Made by a program: the position numbers and the translations under genes. DNA of 64,000 nt from Streptomyces cinnamoneus. GTDB taxonomy: Bacteria; Actinomycetota; Actinomycetes; Streptomycetales; Streptomycetaceae. Within the stretch, counting starts at the first letter, position 1, and each line of letters begins with the position of its first letter. The notes under the pieces were generated by a model. It worked only from the letters and a program-made list of their open reading frames with translations, was not told the origin of the DNA and searched no databases. The stretch spans positions 186,001 through 250,000 of the forward strand of contig NZ_BMVB01000002.1 of the NCBI RefSeq assembly GCF_014650495.1. Reading direction: 5' to 3'. Positions 8,359 to 17,982 of the stretch are shown piece by piece.

Positions 8359-8519
8359 GCCGGGCGCGGGCGCGGGCCACGCCGCGCCCCGGCGGCCATC
8401 AAGCCGGCGCCCCCAGCGCCCCGACGGCCGTCGAGCCGGCGCCCCGGCACAGCGGCGGCCGACACCCGACCACCCGGCACCCGGCACCCCGCAGGCCGCA
8501 CCCCGCAGGCCCACGCCGC

Positions 8520-9662
8520 CTACAGCAGGACGCCGCGCGCCCGCAGCCACGCCACCGGCTCGACGGCCGACCCGAACTCCGCGGACCTGCGGATCTCGAA
8601 GTGCAGGTGCGGCCCGGTGGAGTTCCCGGTGGTCCCGGACAGCCCGATCCACTCGCCCGCGCGCACCTGCCGGCCCGACCCGAGCAGCGGCGCCGCCAGA
8701 TGGGCGTACTGCGAGAACCAGCCGCCCTCGTGCCGCACCACCACACTGATGCCGAACGGGCCGCCGCAGCCGATGGAGACGATCGTCCCGCTCCCCACCG
8801 ACCGCACGGGCGTCCCGGTGGGAACGGCGAAGTCCTGCCCGGAGTGCCCGCCCGCCCAGTGCACCCCGGTGCCCCCGAAGCGCGCGGTCAGCTCGTACGT
8901 GAGCAGGGGGCGGGTGAAGCCGCTCGGGGAGATCGCAGCCGCCCGGTCCGTGCCGCTCTGGTTGTCCTGGAGCTCGGCCTGCAGGCCGTCGAGGTCGACG
9001 GGGGTGCAACGACCGTTGCGGACGGCCGCAGCCGCCAGGCTGTTCAGCTCGCCGCGAGCCCGGCCCAGCCGCTCCTCCAGCGCCTTCTTCTCCGTACGCA
9101 GCTGGGTGACATCGGCGTCGAGGGCCTGCCAGGAGGCGGAGGTCGACATCTGGTCCGCCGCCAGGGTCCGGCTCCTGCTGTCGGCCTCGATCACCATGCG
9201 GGCCAGACGCTCCCGCCGGTCGGAGTCGTTGGACTGCAGCTCCAGCATGTCCAGCGGCTCGGCGGCGGCCGCGAGGCTGCCCGGGGCGGTGAAGCCGCCG
9301 GTGCGGTACTGCGCCCGGGCGACGGTTCCGGCGTCCTCGTGCAGGACGGCCGCCAGGATCCGCTCTCCGTGCAGTTGCCGCGCCAGCTGGTCGGCCCGCT
9401 TCCTCTGGTCCTTCGCCACGCGCACCCCGCGCTCGTAGCGGTGGCGGACCCATCCCGTCTGCCACGCCAGCCGGAGCACCTCGGAGCTGAGGCGGGCCAG
9501 CCGCTCCGGGGCGTGCCCGGCGGGGGGCGCGGCGGACGGCAGCGGCGCCACCGCCACGCACAGGGCGCAGAGCAGCGCGCCGCCGTGCCGGTGCACGGGG
9601 CGGGTCCGCAGGCTCCGCAGACTCCGGTGGGTCCGGCGGTACGAACGATACGACCATCGCAT
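8520..9662 (-). CDS. Secreted M23 (LytM) family metallopeptidase with coiled coil
   Basis: 380 aa. The N-terminus has an Arg-rich stretch then a hydrophobic signal sequence (ALLCALCVAVAPLPSAAP). The middle is heptad-like alpha-helix (about 90-220). The C-terminal LytM domain carries the zinc ligands HSGQD (about residue 274) and HLHFEI (about 350). This resembles the NlpD/EnvC or RipA-associated layout, where a coiled coil regulates peptidoglycan endopeptidase activity. It likely acts outside the membrane on peptidoglycan cross-links. ATG 9662 was chosen; the frame continues upstream, but the repeat-rich DNA there is unlikely to be coding. Confidence 0.85.
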   Translation of the reverse strand: MRWSYRSYRRTHRSLRSLRTRPVHRHGGALLCALCVAVAPLPSAAPPAGHAPERLARLSSEVLRLAWQTGWVRHRYERGVRVAKDQRKRADQLARQLHGERILAAVLHEDAGTVARAQYRTGGFTAPGSLAAAAEPLDMLELQSNDSDRRERLARMVIEADSRSRTLAADQMSTSASWQALDADVTQLRTEKKALEERLGRARGELNSLAAAAVRNGRCTPVDLDGLQAELQDNQSGTDRAAAISPSGFTRPLLTYELTARFGGTGVHWAGGHSGQDFAVPTGTPVRSVGSGTIVSIGCGGPFGISVVVRHEGGWFSQYAHLAAPLLGSGRQVRAGEWIGLSGTTGNSTGPHLHFEIRRSAEFGSAVEPVAWLRARGVLL

Positions 9663-9925
9663 GGTGGCGATCTTGGCGTGAGCGCATGCCGGGCGCCCCC
9701 ACAGAAGACCGTTCGGAGGAATGCGCGCATCTATAGGGCGACACGTACCTCTACAAGGACGCACCCGCACGGACGCACCGTCACCAACGCGCACGGATAC
9801 GCGTACGGACGAACCGTCACCACCCGATCCACTGCGACCGCACGGACGAACCGTTCACGACCGCACCCTCGCTTCGCACGGACGTACCGTCAGCATCGCG
9901 TGCGACGCGCCCTGCTGGTGCGCGC
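9663..9925. repeat. Array of four phased 18-bp direct repeats
   Basis: The gap between the M23 gene and the GAF kinase contains four copies of CGCACGGACGNACCGTCA (one mismatch or one inserted base allowed) at 9766-9783, 9802-9819, 9839-9857 and 9875-9892. Start-to-start spacing is 36, 37 and 36 bases. Each unit contains the hyphenated palindrome ACGG-N5-CCGT. The array lies 104-230 bases upstream of the M23 start and downstream of the cyd/kinase operon. It could be an operator array or a transcript of phased small hairpins. Confidence 0.85.
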
Positions 9926-11590
9926 TTACAGGGGCGCTTCCCAGATCACCTTCGTGCCGCCCCCGTCGTCGCCCAGCCCCGGTCCGTACGAGCTGGAGCC
10001 GCCCAGCGACTCGGCGCGCTTGGCGAGGTTGCGCAGTCCGCTGCGCCGACCGCCCTCCGGGATGCCCACGCCGTCGTCGGCGACCGTCAGGCGCACCGCC
10101 TCCCGGCCGTCCGGCAGGGTGGCGGTGGCGTCGACCAGGACCTCGATCCGGGACGCCCGTGCGTGCCGGAAGGCGTTGGAGAGCGCCTCCCGCAGGGCGG
10201 CGATGAGGTTCTTGCCGGTGAGCTCGCCGACCTTCGCGTCGACCGGTCCGAGGAACGTCGCGGAGGGCTGGAACCCGAGCGGCACGGCCGCCGTGCCCAG
10301 CTCCCGCAGCACGCGCGTCCGCAGCCCGGCCGGCGCCTCCGTGGGCTCCTGCTGCAGGGCGAAGATGGCGGTGCGGATCTCCTGGATGGTCACGTCCAGC
10401 TCGTCGACCGCCTGGCCGACCTTCGTGGAGACCTCGGGCACGACGGCCAGCCGCTGCGCGCTCTCCAGCAGCAGTCCGGTGGCGAACAGCCGCTGGATGA
10501 CCAGGTCGTGCAGATCGCGGGCGATCCGGTCGCGGTCCTCGAAGACGGCGAGCCGTTCCCGGTCGCGCTGCGCCTCGGCCAGGACGAGCGCGAGGGCCGC
10601 CTGCGCGGCGAACTGCGCCGCCAGCGTGCGCTCGGTGGCGGTGTACTTGCGTGCGCCGCGGCCTCGCGGGGTCGCGAGGGTGCCCAGCACGCGGTCGCCG
10701 CTCTTGAGCGGCAGCAGCATGCTCGGGCCGAAGCGGGGCGCCACCTCGGTGATCATGCGGGGGTCGGTGGCCGAGTCGTCGATGAAGACGGGCTCCCCCG
10801 CCAGCAGCTGCGAGACGACGGGGCTGTGCGGCGGTATCACTGTCCCGAGCAGCCCGGTGGGGTCCTCGGCGGAGACGGCCACCATCTCCAGCCCGCCCTC
10901 GCCGTCGGGCAGCAACACGATCCCGGCGGCCGAATCGGCCAGTCTGCGCGCCTGTTCGGCGACGACGGACAGGGCGTCCTCGGCGTCACTGCCCGACAGC
11001 AGGGCCGTCGTGACGGCCACCGAACCGTCGATCCAGCGCATGCGCTGACGGCGCTCGTCGTGCACGCGCGCGTTGCCGATCGCGATGCCGGCCTCCGTGG
11101 CGAGGATCTTCACCATGTGCAGGTCCGCGATGTCGAACGCACCGCCGCTGCGCTTCTCGGTCAGGTAGAGGTTGCCGAAGACCTCGCCCCCGACGCGGAT
11201 GGGGACGCCGAGGGCGTGCTGGCCGTCGGGGAAGGCGGCGATGTGCTCGTACTGGTCCTGGGTGACTCCGTACGTGACGAAGTCCGACAGCCCCTCGCCC
11301 CCGGCGTCGATGACGCCGATGGCGGCGTACCGGGCGTCGGCGAGTTCGGCGGCGGTGCGGGCGATCCGGTCGAGGGTGGTGTGGAGGTCCAGGCGGCCGG
11401 TGCCGACCGAGCGCATGGCCTCCAGCAGCTGCGGCACCCGTCCGGTCAGCTCGGTGGACAGGCCCTGGAGGCTGCGGGTGGCCTCCGTGGCGACGTCCAG
11501 CGAGTCCGGAAGGGCCCCGCTGCCGCCCGTGCCGGTGCTGTCCCGCGGGACGTCGTCCCGGGGGTCGGAGGATGCTGCGGTCGACGCCAT
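9926..11590 (-). CDS. GAF-domain sensor histidine kinase (DevS/DosS-like, orphan)
   Basis: 554 aa: two GAF domains (about 50-175 and 200-350), a HisKA_3 phosphoacceptor region (DRIARDLHDLVIQRLFA, His about 370) and an ATPase domain (VADDGVGIPEGG then GLRNLAKR). This is the NarL-type kinase architecture of mycobacterial DevS/DosT. The first GAF looks shortened: the region between IAAFPDGQ and LGVPIRVGGEVFG lacks the loop of about 35 residues that carries the haem-ligating His in DevS. No response regulator gene is adjacent. It begins about 10 bases after the cydCD stop, so it is probably co-transcribed with cydABCD. ATG 11590 was preferred; ATG 11614 overlaps cydCD. Confidence 0.87.
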   Translation of the reverse strand: MASTAASSDPRDDVPRDSTGTGGSGALPDSLDVATEATRSLQGLSTELTGRVPQLLEAMRSVGTGRLDLHTTLDRIARTAAELADARYAAIGVIDAGGEGLSDFVTYGVTQDQYEHIAAFPDGQHALGVPIRVGGEVFGNLYLTEKRSGGAFDIADLHMVKILATEAGIAIGNARVHDERRQRMRWIDGSVAVTTALLSGSDAEDALSVVAEQARRLADSAAGIVLLPDGEGGLEMVAVSAEDPTGLLGTVIPPHSPVVSQLLAGEPVFIDDSATDPRMITEVAPRFGPSMLLPLKSGDRVLGTLATPRGRGARKYTATERTLAAQFAAQAALALVLAEAQRDRERLAVFEDRDRIARDLHDLVIQRLFATGLLLESAQRLAVVPEVSTKVGQAVDELDVTIQEIRTAIFALQQEPTEAPAGLRTRVLRELGTAAVPLGFQPSATFLGPVDAKVGELTGKNLIAALREALSNAFRHARASRIEVLVDATATLPDGREAVRLTVADDGVGIPEGGRRSGLRNLAKRAESLGGSSSYGPGLGDDGGGTKVIWEAPL

Positions 11591-11600
11591 GCCAGGCAGC

Positions 11601-14600
11601 CTAATAAGTACCATTTGCCAGGGAAAGCGTCTTACGGCCGGTGTCCGTGCTGTCTTCCACGACCGCGGCGCCCTGCCCGGGTCCGCCGGCCTCTCCCTGC
11701 CCCGGCCCGGTGGCCTCTCCCTGCCCGGGTTCGCCGGCCTCGCGCTCCAGCATCCGCCGGAACGGACCCTCGGCGCCCGCCAGCTCCTCGTACGCCCCGC
11801 GCTGCACCATGCGCCCCCGCTCCAGCACCACGACCTCGTCCACCGCGGCCAGCCCCGCCAGCCGGTGCGTGATCAGTACGGTCGTACGGCCCTGGGTCGC
11901 CGTCAGCAGGTCCGCGGTCAGGGCGTCGGCGGTGGCCAGGTCGAGGTGCTCGGCGGGCTCGTCCAGCACCAGGACGGGGAAGTCCGCGAGCAGCGCCCGC
12001 GCCAGCGCCAGCCGCTGCCGCTGACCGCCCGACATGCGCGCCCCGTGCTCGCCGACCAGCGTGTCCAGGCCCTGCGGCAGGTCCTCCACCCACTCCAGCA
12101 GCCGGGCGGCCGCCAGCGCGGCGCGCAGCTCCTCGTCGCTCGCCTCCGGGCGGGCGAGGCGCAGGTTCTCGCGCAACGAGCTGTCGAAGACGTGCGCGTC
12201 CTGCGCGCACAGCCCCACCAGCCGCCGCACCGCGTCCCCGTCCATCGCGGCGGCGTCCCGGCCGCCCAGCGTGTACGCGCCCGCCTCCGCGTCCAGGAAG
12301 CGCAGCAGGACCTGCGCCAGGGTGGTCTTGCCCGACCCGGACGGGCCGACCACGGCGATCCGCCGCCCCGCCGTCAGCTCCAGCGCGAGGTCCGCCAGGG
12401 CGGGCACGTCCTGCCCCGGGTGCCGTGCCGTGAGCCCGGCCAGGCGCAGCGGGAACGGAGACGGCGGGGCCGGTTCCGTCCCGTCGCGCACGGGCAGGGG
12501 GGCGTCCAGCACCTCGTGCACCCGTTCCGCGGAGCGCCGCACGCGCTGGCGGTACTGCACCGCGAGCGGCAGGCCCATGACGGCCTCGAACGCCGCCAGC
12601 GGGACGAGGACGACCACGGCCAGCCAGACGCCGCCGAGGCGGCCGTCGTGCACGGCCCGTACGCCCGCCCAGGCCGCGCCGGTCACCGTCAGGCCGCAGG
12701 CCAGGGCCGACAGGCCGGCGCCGAGCGCGGCGGCGGCGCCGGCACGGCGGGCGATGCGGGCCAGGGCGGCGTCCGCGCGACGCAACCGGGCCATCCTGGC
12801 CGGCAGGGCTCCCGCCACGGTCAGCTCGGCCGTGCCCGCCAGGAGCTCGACCACGTGAGTGGACAACTCCCCGCGGGCGGGCGCCAGCTGCCGTTCCGCA
12901 CGCCGGGCGACCGCACCCGACAGCGCGGGCACGGCCACGCCCGCGACCAGCAGCCCGGCGGCGAGCACCGCGCCCGCCTCCGGCAGCAGCCATGCGGTGA
13001 ACGCCACGGAGGCGGTGCCGACCGTCACTGCCGAACCGACCGGCAGCAGCCAGCGCAGGAAGTAGTCCTGCAGCGCGTCGACGTCCGCGACCAGACGGGT
13101 GAGCAGGTCGCCCCGCCGGGTGTGGCGCAGGCCCGCGGGGGCGAGGCGCTCCAGGCGCCGGTAGACCGAGACCCGCAGGCCCGCCAGCACCCGCAGGACG
13201 GCGTCGTGCGAGACGAGGCGTTCGGCGTAGCGGAAGACGGAACGGCCGATGCCGAAGGCGCGGGTGGCGGTGACGGCCACCATCAGGTAGAGCACGGGCG
13301 GCTGTTGGGAGGCGCGCGAGATCAGCCACCCGGAGACCGCCATCAGGCCGACGGCGCTCCCGAGGGCGAGGGAACCCAGCAGCAGGGCCAGCGCGAACCT
13401 CCCCCACAGGGGCCGCCCGGCCCCCCGCACCCGCGCCAGGACGCGACGGGCCGCCGCCCGCCCGTTCCCGGCGGGCCGCCGTGCGGCCGCCGCGGGTGCG
13501 CCGTCACCGGCCCGCGCAGGGCCGGGGCCCGCCGGCTGCGGCGCATGGCCGCCCCCGCCGGCCTGTTCGTCGCCGGGGCCCACCGCCGCCCCGTCCCGGG
13601 CCAGGGCCCGGGCGTCGGCCCGCCGGTCGTCCCCGGCGGCCTCTGCTCCCGCTCGCGCCTCTTCCGCTGCCTCTGCCGGTTCGCTCCCCGTGGCCGGCAG
13701 GGCGGGCGGAGCCGGCGGCCGGACGGGGCCGGGGCCACCGAGGTGCACCGTGCGGCCGGCGACGGCGAGCAGCGCGGGCCGGTGCACGACCAGCACCACG
13801 GTGCGGCCCACGGCCAGCCGTCGTACGGCCGCCACCACGGCGGCCTCGGTCGCGCCGTCGAGCGCGGCCGTCGGCTCGTCGAGCAGCAGGACCGGCCGGT
13901 CGGCGAGGAACGCCCGTGCCAGCGCGATCCGTTGACGCTGCCCGGCGGACAGCCCCGCTCCGTCCTCCCCGAGGCGGGTGTCAGTGCCCTGCGGCAGCAT
14001 GGAGACGAAGCCGAGCGCTCCGGCCGCCAGCAGTGCGTCCCGCACCTGTGCGTCCGAGGCGTCGGGCCGGGCCAGTCGCACGTTCTCGGCGACCGTCCCG
14101 GCGAAGAGATGGGGCCGTTGCGGAAGCCAGGCCACCTGGCTCCGCCAGCTTTCGGGGGAGAGCGATGAGAGTTCCGCACCGCCCACCAGCACCCGCCCGC
14201 CGCTGGGCTGTTCGAGGCCCAGAAGGGCCCGCAGCAGGGTCGACTTGCCGGCTCCGCTGGCGCCGGTCACCGCGACCGTCTCCCCGGGCCGCACCTCGAA
14301 CGAGGTCTCGGCCAGGGAGGGTTCCGGCCGGCCCGGGTGCCGGACCACGAGCCGTTCGACCGTCAGTGCCGCGGTCCGGGCGTCCGGGGCCGGGACGGTG
14401 CCGGACGGGGCGGGCTCGCTCTCCAGCACGGCGAAGACCTGGTCCGCCGCCGCCAGGCCCTCTGCCGCCGCGTGGTACTGCGCGCCCACCTGGCGCAGCG
14501 GAAGGTACGCCTCGGGGGCCAACACGAGCACCATCAGGCCGGTGTGCAGGTCGAGTTCGCCGTGCACGAGCCGCATGCCGACGCCGACGGCGACCAGCGC

Positions 14601-15359
14601 CACCGACAGCGTGGACAGCAGCTCCAGCGCGAAGGAGGAGAGGAAGGCCAGCCGCAGCGTCCGCAGCGTGGCCCTCCGGTAGTCGGCGGTGATGACACGG
14701 ATCGACTCGGCCTGCGCCTTGGCGCGGCCGAAGACCTTGAGCGTGGGCAGCCCGGTGACGACGTCGAGGAAGTGCCCGGAGAGGCGGGACAGCAGCCGCC
14801 ACTGCCGGTCCATCCGGGACTGGGTGGCCCAGCCGATGAGGGCCATGAAGAGGGGGATGAGGGGCAGCGTGAGGACGATGACGAGCGCCGACAGCCAGTC
14901 GGCGGTGACGATGCGGGCCAGGACGGCCACGGGCACCACGACCGCGAGACCCAGCTGGGGGAGGTAGCGGGCGAAGTAGTCGTCCAGGGCGTCGATGCCG
15001 CGGGTGGCGAGGGTGGTCAGCTCACCGCTGTTCCGCCCGGCCGGATCGAGCCGGGCGGCCCGCTCCAGCAGCCGGGTCCGCAAGGTCGACTTGACCGCCG
15101 CGCTCGCGCGGTGGGCGGCCAGCTCGGTGAGCCAGGACACCGCCGCCCGGCCCAGGGCGACGGCGGCCAGCAGCGCGAGCGGTGCGGTCAGGTCGCCGGC
15201 CGTGCGCCCGTCCCGGAAGGCCCCGGTGACGACGTCGGCGATCAGCATCGCCTGCACGATGACCAGGCCGGCCCCCGCCAGCCCGAGCGCGACGGAGGCG
15301 ACGAGGAAGAGACGGGTCGCGGAGGCGTACCTCAGCAGGCGGGGGTCGACGGGCTTCAT
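11601..15359 (-). CDS. cydCD: Fused CydD-CydC thiol-exporting ABC transporter
   Basis: 1252 aa, two complete ABC exporter halves in one polypeptide. The CydD half has TM helices (residues 1-310), Walker A GASGAGKST (about 370), signature LSAGQRQRIA and Walker B VLLLDEPTAAL. A low-complexity linker follows, then the CydC half with Walker A GPSGSGKTT (about 1010), MSGGQRQRLA and VLVLDEPAEHL. The family exports glutathione/cysteine-type thiols and is needed for assembly of cytochrome bd. Fusion of both halves is usual in Streptomyces. The C-terminus ends in a short GPGQGEA-type repeat. It lies 12 bases after cydB, in the same operon. Confidence 0.95.
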   Translation of the reverse strand: MKPVDPRLLRYASATRLFLVASVALGLAGAGLVIVQAMLIADVVTGAFRDGRTAGDLTAPLALLAAVALGRAAVSWLTELAAHRASAAVKSTLRTRLLERAARLDPAGRNSGELTTLATRGIDALDDYFARYLPQLGLAVVVPVAVLARIVTADWLSALVIVLTLPLIPLFMALIGWATQSRMDRQWRLLSRLSGHFLDVVTGLPTLKVFGRAKAQAESIRVITADYRRATLRTLRLAFLSSFALELLSTLSVALVAVGVGMRLVHGELDLHTGLMVLVLAPEAYLPLRQVGAQYHAAAEGLAAADQVFAVLESEPAPSGTVPAPDARTAALTVERLVVRHPGRPEPSLAETSFEVRPGETVAVTGASGAGKSTLLRALLGLEQPSGGRVLVGGAELSSLSPESWRSQVAWLPQRPHLFAGTVAENVRLARPDASDAQVRDALLAAGALGFVSMLPQGTDTRLGEDGAGLSAGQRQRIALARAFLADRPVLLLDEPTAALDGATEAAVVAAVRRLAVGRTVVLVVHRPALLAVAGRTVHLGGPGPVRPPAPPALPATGSEPAEAAEEARAGAEAAGDDRRADARALARDGAAVGPGDEQAGGGGHAPQPAGPGPARAGDGAPAAAARRPAGNGRAAARRVLARVRGAGRPLWGRFALALLLGSLALGSAVGLMAVSGWLISRASQQPPVLYLMVAVTATRAFGIGRSVFRYAERLVSHDAVLRVLAGLRVSVYRRLERLAPAGLRHTRRGDLLTRLVADVDALQDYFLRWLLPVGSAVTVGTASVAFTAWLLPEAGAVLAAGLLVAGVAVPALSGAVARRAERQLAPARGELSTHVVELLAGTAELTVAGALPARMARLRRADAALARIARRAGAAAALGAGLSALACGLTVTGAAWAGVRAVHDGRLGGVWLAVVVLVPLAAFEAVMGLPLAVQYRQRVRRSAERVHEVLDAPLPVRDGTEPAPPSPFPLRLAGLTARHPGQDVPALADLALELTAGRRIAVVGPSGSGKTTLAQVLLRFLDAEAGAYTLGGRDAAAMDGDAVRRLVGLCAQDAHVFDSSLRENLRLARPEASDEELRAALAAARLLEWVEDLPQGLDTLVGEHGARMSGGQRQRLALARALLADFPVLVLDEPAEHLDLATADALTADLLTATQGRTTVLITHRLAGLAAVDEVVVLERGRMVQRGAYEELAGAEGPFRRMLEREAGEPGQGEATGPGQGEAGGPGQGAAVVEDSTDTGRKTLSLANGTY

Positions 15360-15371
15360 CGCGGCGCCACC

Positions 15372-16373
15372 TCAGTGGGCGGCCGGGATGTGCTGGGTGC
15401 CGATCCGCTTGCGGAACACCCAGTAGGTCCACGCCTGGTAGCCGATGATCAGCGGGGTCGCGAAGCCGGCGACCCACGTCATGATGCCCAGCGTGTACGG
15501 GCTGGAGGCGGCATTGGTCACCGTCAGGCTCCACGCCGGGTCGGACGAGGAGGGCAGCACGTCGGGGAAGAGCGCGAGGAAGACGGTGGCGAACGCGGCG
15601 GCGACGGTCACGCCGGAGAGGGCGAACGCCCAGCCTTCCCGGCCCGACCGGTTCAGGGCCAGGGCGGCGAGCAGGGCGAGGACGGCCACGACCGTGGCGG
15701 GCAGGCTGCGCCCGTTGCCGTACGCGGCCTGCGTCCAGGCCAGGAAGGCCACGGCGAGCACGGCGGCGGCCAGGCCGTGGCGGGCGGCGTGGGCGCGGGC
15801 CCGGTGGCGGATGTCGCCGGTGGTCTTCAGCGCGGCGAAGACGGCGCCGTGGAAGGTGAAGAGGACGAGCGTGAAGAGGCCGCCCAGCAGGGCGTAGGGG
15901 CTCATCAGGTCGAGCACGTCACCGGTGTAGTTCTTGTCCGGCCCGACCGGCACCCCGCGCAGGACGTTGGCGAACACGGCTCCCCACAGGAAGGCGGGCA
16001 GCAGCGAGCACCAGAAGATGGCGTTCTCCCAGTTGCGCTGCCAGCGCTCCTCGGGGCGCTTGTGGCGGTACTCGAAGGCGACGCCGCGGACGATGAGGCA
16101 GACGAGCACGGCCAGCAGCGGCAGGTAGAAGCCGCTGAAGAGCGTGGCGTACCAGTCGGGGAAGGCGGCGAAGGTCGCTCCGGCGGCGGTGATCAGCCAG
16201 ACCTCGTTGCCGTCCCACACGGGGCCGATGGTGTTGATCAGTACCCGCCGTTCGGTGCGGTCCCGGGCCAGCGTCCTGGTGAGGACGCCGATGCCGAAGT
16301 CGAACCCTTCGAGGAAGAAGTAGCCCGTCCACAGGACGGCGATCAGCAGGAACCAGAAGTCGTGGAGGTGCAT
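15372..16373 (-). CDS. cydB: Cytochrome bd ubiquinol/menaquinol oxidase subunit II
   Basis: 333 aa integral membrane protein with the family start DFWFLLIAVLWTGYFFLEGFD, the conserved GPVWDGNEVWLI segment and eight or nine hydrophobic helices. It pairs with CydA to form the proton-translocating, high-affinity terminal oxidase. It begins 25 bases after cydA and is followed after 12 bases by cydCD, so cydA-cydB-cydCD form one transcription unit under the Rex operator at 18077. Confidence 0.96.
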   Translation of the reverse strand: MHLHDFWFLLIAVLWTGYFFLEGFDFGIGVLTRTLARDRTERRVLINTIGPVWDGNEVWLITAAGATFAAFPDWYATLFSGFYLPLLAVLVCLIVRGVAFEYRHKRPEERWQRNWENAIFWCSLLPAFLWGAVFANVLRGVPVGPDKNYTGDVLDLMSPYALLGGLFTLVLFTFHGAVFAALKTTGDIRHRARAHAARHGLAAAVLAVAFLAWTQAAYGNGRSLPATVVAVLALLAALALNRSGREGWAFALSGVTVAAAFATVFLALFPDVLPSSSDPAWSLTVTNAASSPYTLGIMTWVAGFATPLIIGYQAWTYWVFRKRIGTQHIPAAH

Positions 16374-16398
16374 GGTCGGTTCTCCGTTCCCCGCCCGG

Positions 16399-17982
16399 TC
16401 AGTACGCGAACGTCATCGGCTTGTCGGCGTCCTCGGCGGCGCCGCCCGCGCCGGCCCCGCCGGACGGGAACCGCAGCCGGGGGTCCTTCGCCGGGGGCTT
16501 CTCGTCGGTGTCCGGGCCGGCCTTGGCGTACTTCACCAGCAGCTTGACCTCGACGACGGCCAGCACCGCGTACAGCGCGGTGAAGACGGCCATGGAGGTG
16601 AGGACCTCGCCCTGGCTCACGCCCGGCGAGACCGCGTCGCCGGTCTTCATCAGCCCGTAGACGGCCCAGGGCTGACGGCCCATCTCGGTGAAGATCCAGC
16701 CGAAGGAGTTGGCGATCAGCGGGAAGCCCATGGTGAGGATGCCGATGCGCCAGGACCACATGGTGAGGAACGGGCCCATCTCGCGGGTCCGGGTCAGCAT
16801 GAGCCGGGGGATCTCGCCCTCGGCGGCCCGGTACTCGGGGGCCAGCCAGAGCTTCCGGCGCGTGGTCCACAGCCCGATCAGTGCGGCCACGAAGGACGTC
16901 ATCCCGAAGCCGATCATGAGGCGGAAGCCCCAGAAGGTCATGAAGATGCTGGGGATGTAGTCCTCCGGCTCGCCGCCGTAGGCCGCCGCCTCGCGGGCGG
17001 CGATGTCGTTGATGCCGGGGACGGCGTCGGAGAAGTTGTTGTGGGCGAGGAAGGAGAGCAGGCCGGGTATCTCGATCTCGACGCTGTTGTGGCCCTTGCC
17101 GACGTCGCCGACCGCGAAGACCGAGAACGGCGCCGGCGACTGGGTCTCCCACAGCGCCTCGGCGGCGGCCATCTTCATCGGCTGCTGCTCGAACATCACC
17201 TTGCCGAGCTCGTCACCGCTGACCGCCGTGCCGAGGCCGGCGATCACCGCGACGACCAGGCCTACCCGCAGCGAGGTCAGCATCGCCGGTATCTGCTTGC
17301 GCTGCTTCTCGCCGGGCTCCTCGCCCTTGAGCTGCTTGCGCTTGGCGCGCCACAGGTGGAAGGAGGCGATGCCCACGACGAAGGCGCCGCCGGTGAGGAA
17401 CGCCGCGGTCAGGGTGTGGAGGACGACGACCATGGTGGTGTTCTGCGTCAGCACGGCCCAGATGTCGGTGAGCTGCGCCTTGCCGGTCGCCTTGTCGACC
17501 GTGTAGCCGACCGGGTGCTGCATCCAGGAGTTCGCGGCCAGGATGAAGTACGACGACAGGACGGTGCCGACGGCCACGATCCAGATGCAGGCACAGTGGA
17601 TCTTCTTGGGCAGCTTGTCCCAGCCGAAGATCCACAGGCCGATGAAGGTGGACTCGAAGAAGAAGGCCAGCAGCGCCTCCATCGCGAGCGGTGCCCCGAA
17701 CACATCACCGACGAAGCGCGAGTAGTCCGACCAGTTCATGCCGAACTGGAACTCCTGCACGAGGCCGGTGACCACGCCCATCGCGATGTTGATGAGGAAG
17801 AGCTTTCCCCAGAACTTCGTGGCGTGGAAGTACTTCTCCTTGTCCGTGCGGACCCAGGCCGTCTGCAGGCCGGCCGTGATCGCGGCGAGGCTGATCGTCA
17901 GTGGGACGAAGAGAAAGTGGTAGACGGTCGTGATCCCGAACTGCCAGCGCGCCAGTGTCTCCGGAGCCAAAGCCAGATTCAC
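16399..17982 (-). CDS. cydA: Cytochrome bd ubiquinol/menaquinol oxidase subunit I
   Basis: 527 aa. Haem ligands are recognisable: His22 in TTVYHFLFVPLT (haem d/b595 side), His in VVVLHTLTAAF, and Met in FWGFRLMIGFGM (haem b558). The Q-loop is of the short type. GTG 17982 is preceded by GGGAGG, which fixes the start. The C-terminal tail is Gly/Ala-rich and hydrophilic, so presumably cytoplasmic. First gene of the cyd operon; expression should respond to NADH/NAD+ through Rex and thus to oxygen limitation. Confidence 0.97.
   Translation of the reverse strand: MNLALAPETLARWQFGITTVYHFLFVPLTISLAAITAGLQTAWVRTDKEKYFHATKFWGKLFLINIAMGVVTGLVQEFQFGMNWSDYSRFVGDVFGAPLAMEALLAFFFESTFIGLWIFGWDKLPKKIHCACIWIVAVGTVLSSYFILAANSWMQHPVGYTVDKATGKAQLTDIWAVLTQNTTMVVVLHTLTAAFLTGGAFVVGIASFHLWRAKRKQLKGEEPGEKQRKQIPAMLTSLRVGLVVAVIAGLGTAVSGDELGKVMFEQQPMKMAAAEALWETQSPAPFSVFAVGDVGKGHNSVEIEIPGLLSFLAHNNFSDAVPGINDIAAREAAAYGGEPEDYIPSIFMTFWGFRLMIGFGMTSFVAALIGLWTTRRKLWLAPEYRAAEGEIPRLMLTRTREMGPFLTMWSWRIGILTMGFPLIANSFGWIFTEMGRQPWAVYGLMKTGDAVSPGVSQGEVLTSMAVFTALYAVLAVVEVKLLVKYAKAGPDTDEKPPAKDPRLRFPSGGAGAGGAAEDADKPMTFAY

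Noticed and set aside
9766-9892. CRISPR-like spacing of four repeats
   Set aside because: Repeats are 18 bases with spacers of about the same length that themselves resemble each other, no cas genes are nearby, and repeat units vary. Not a CRISPR array.
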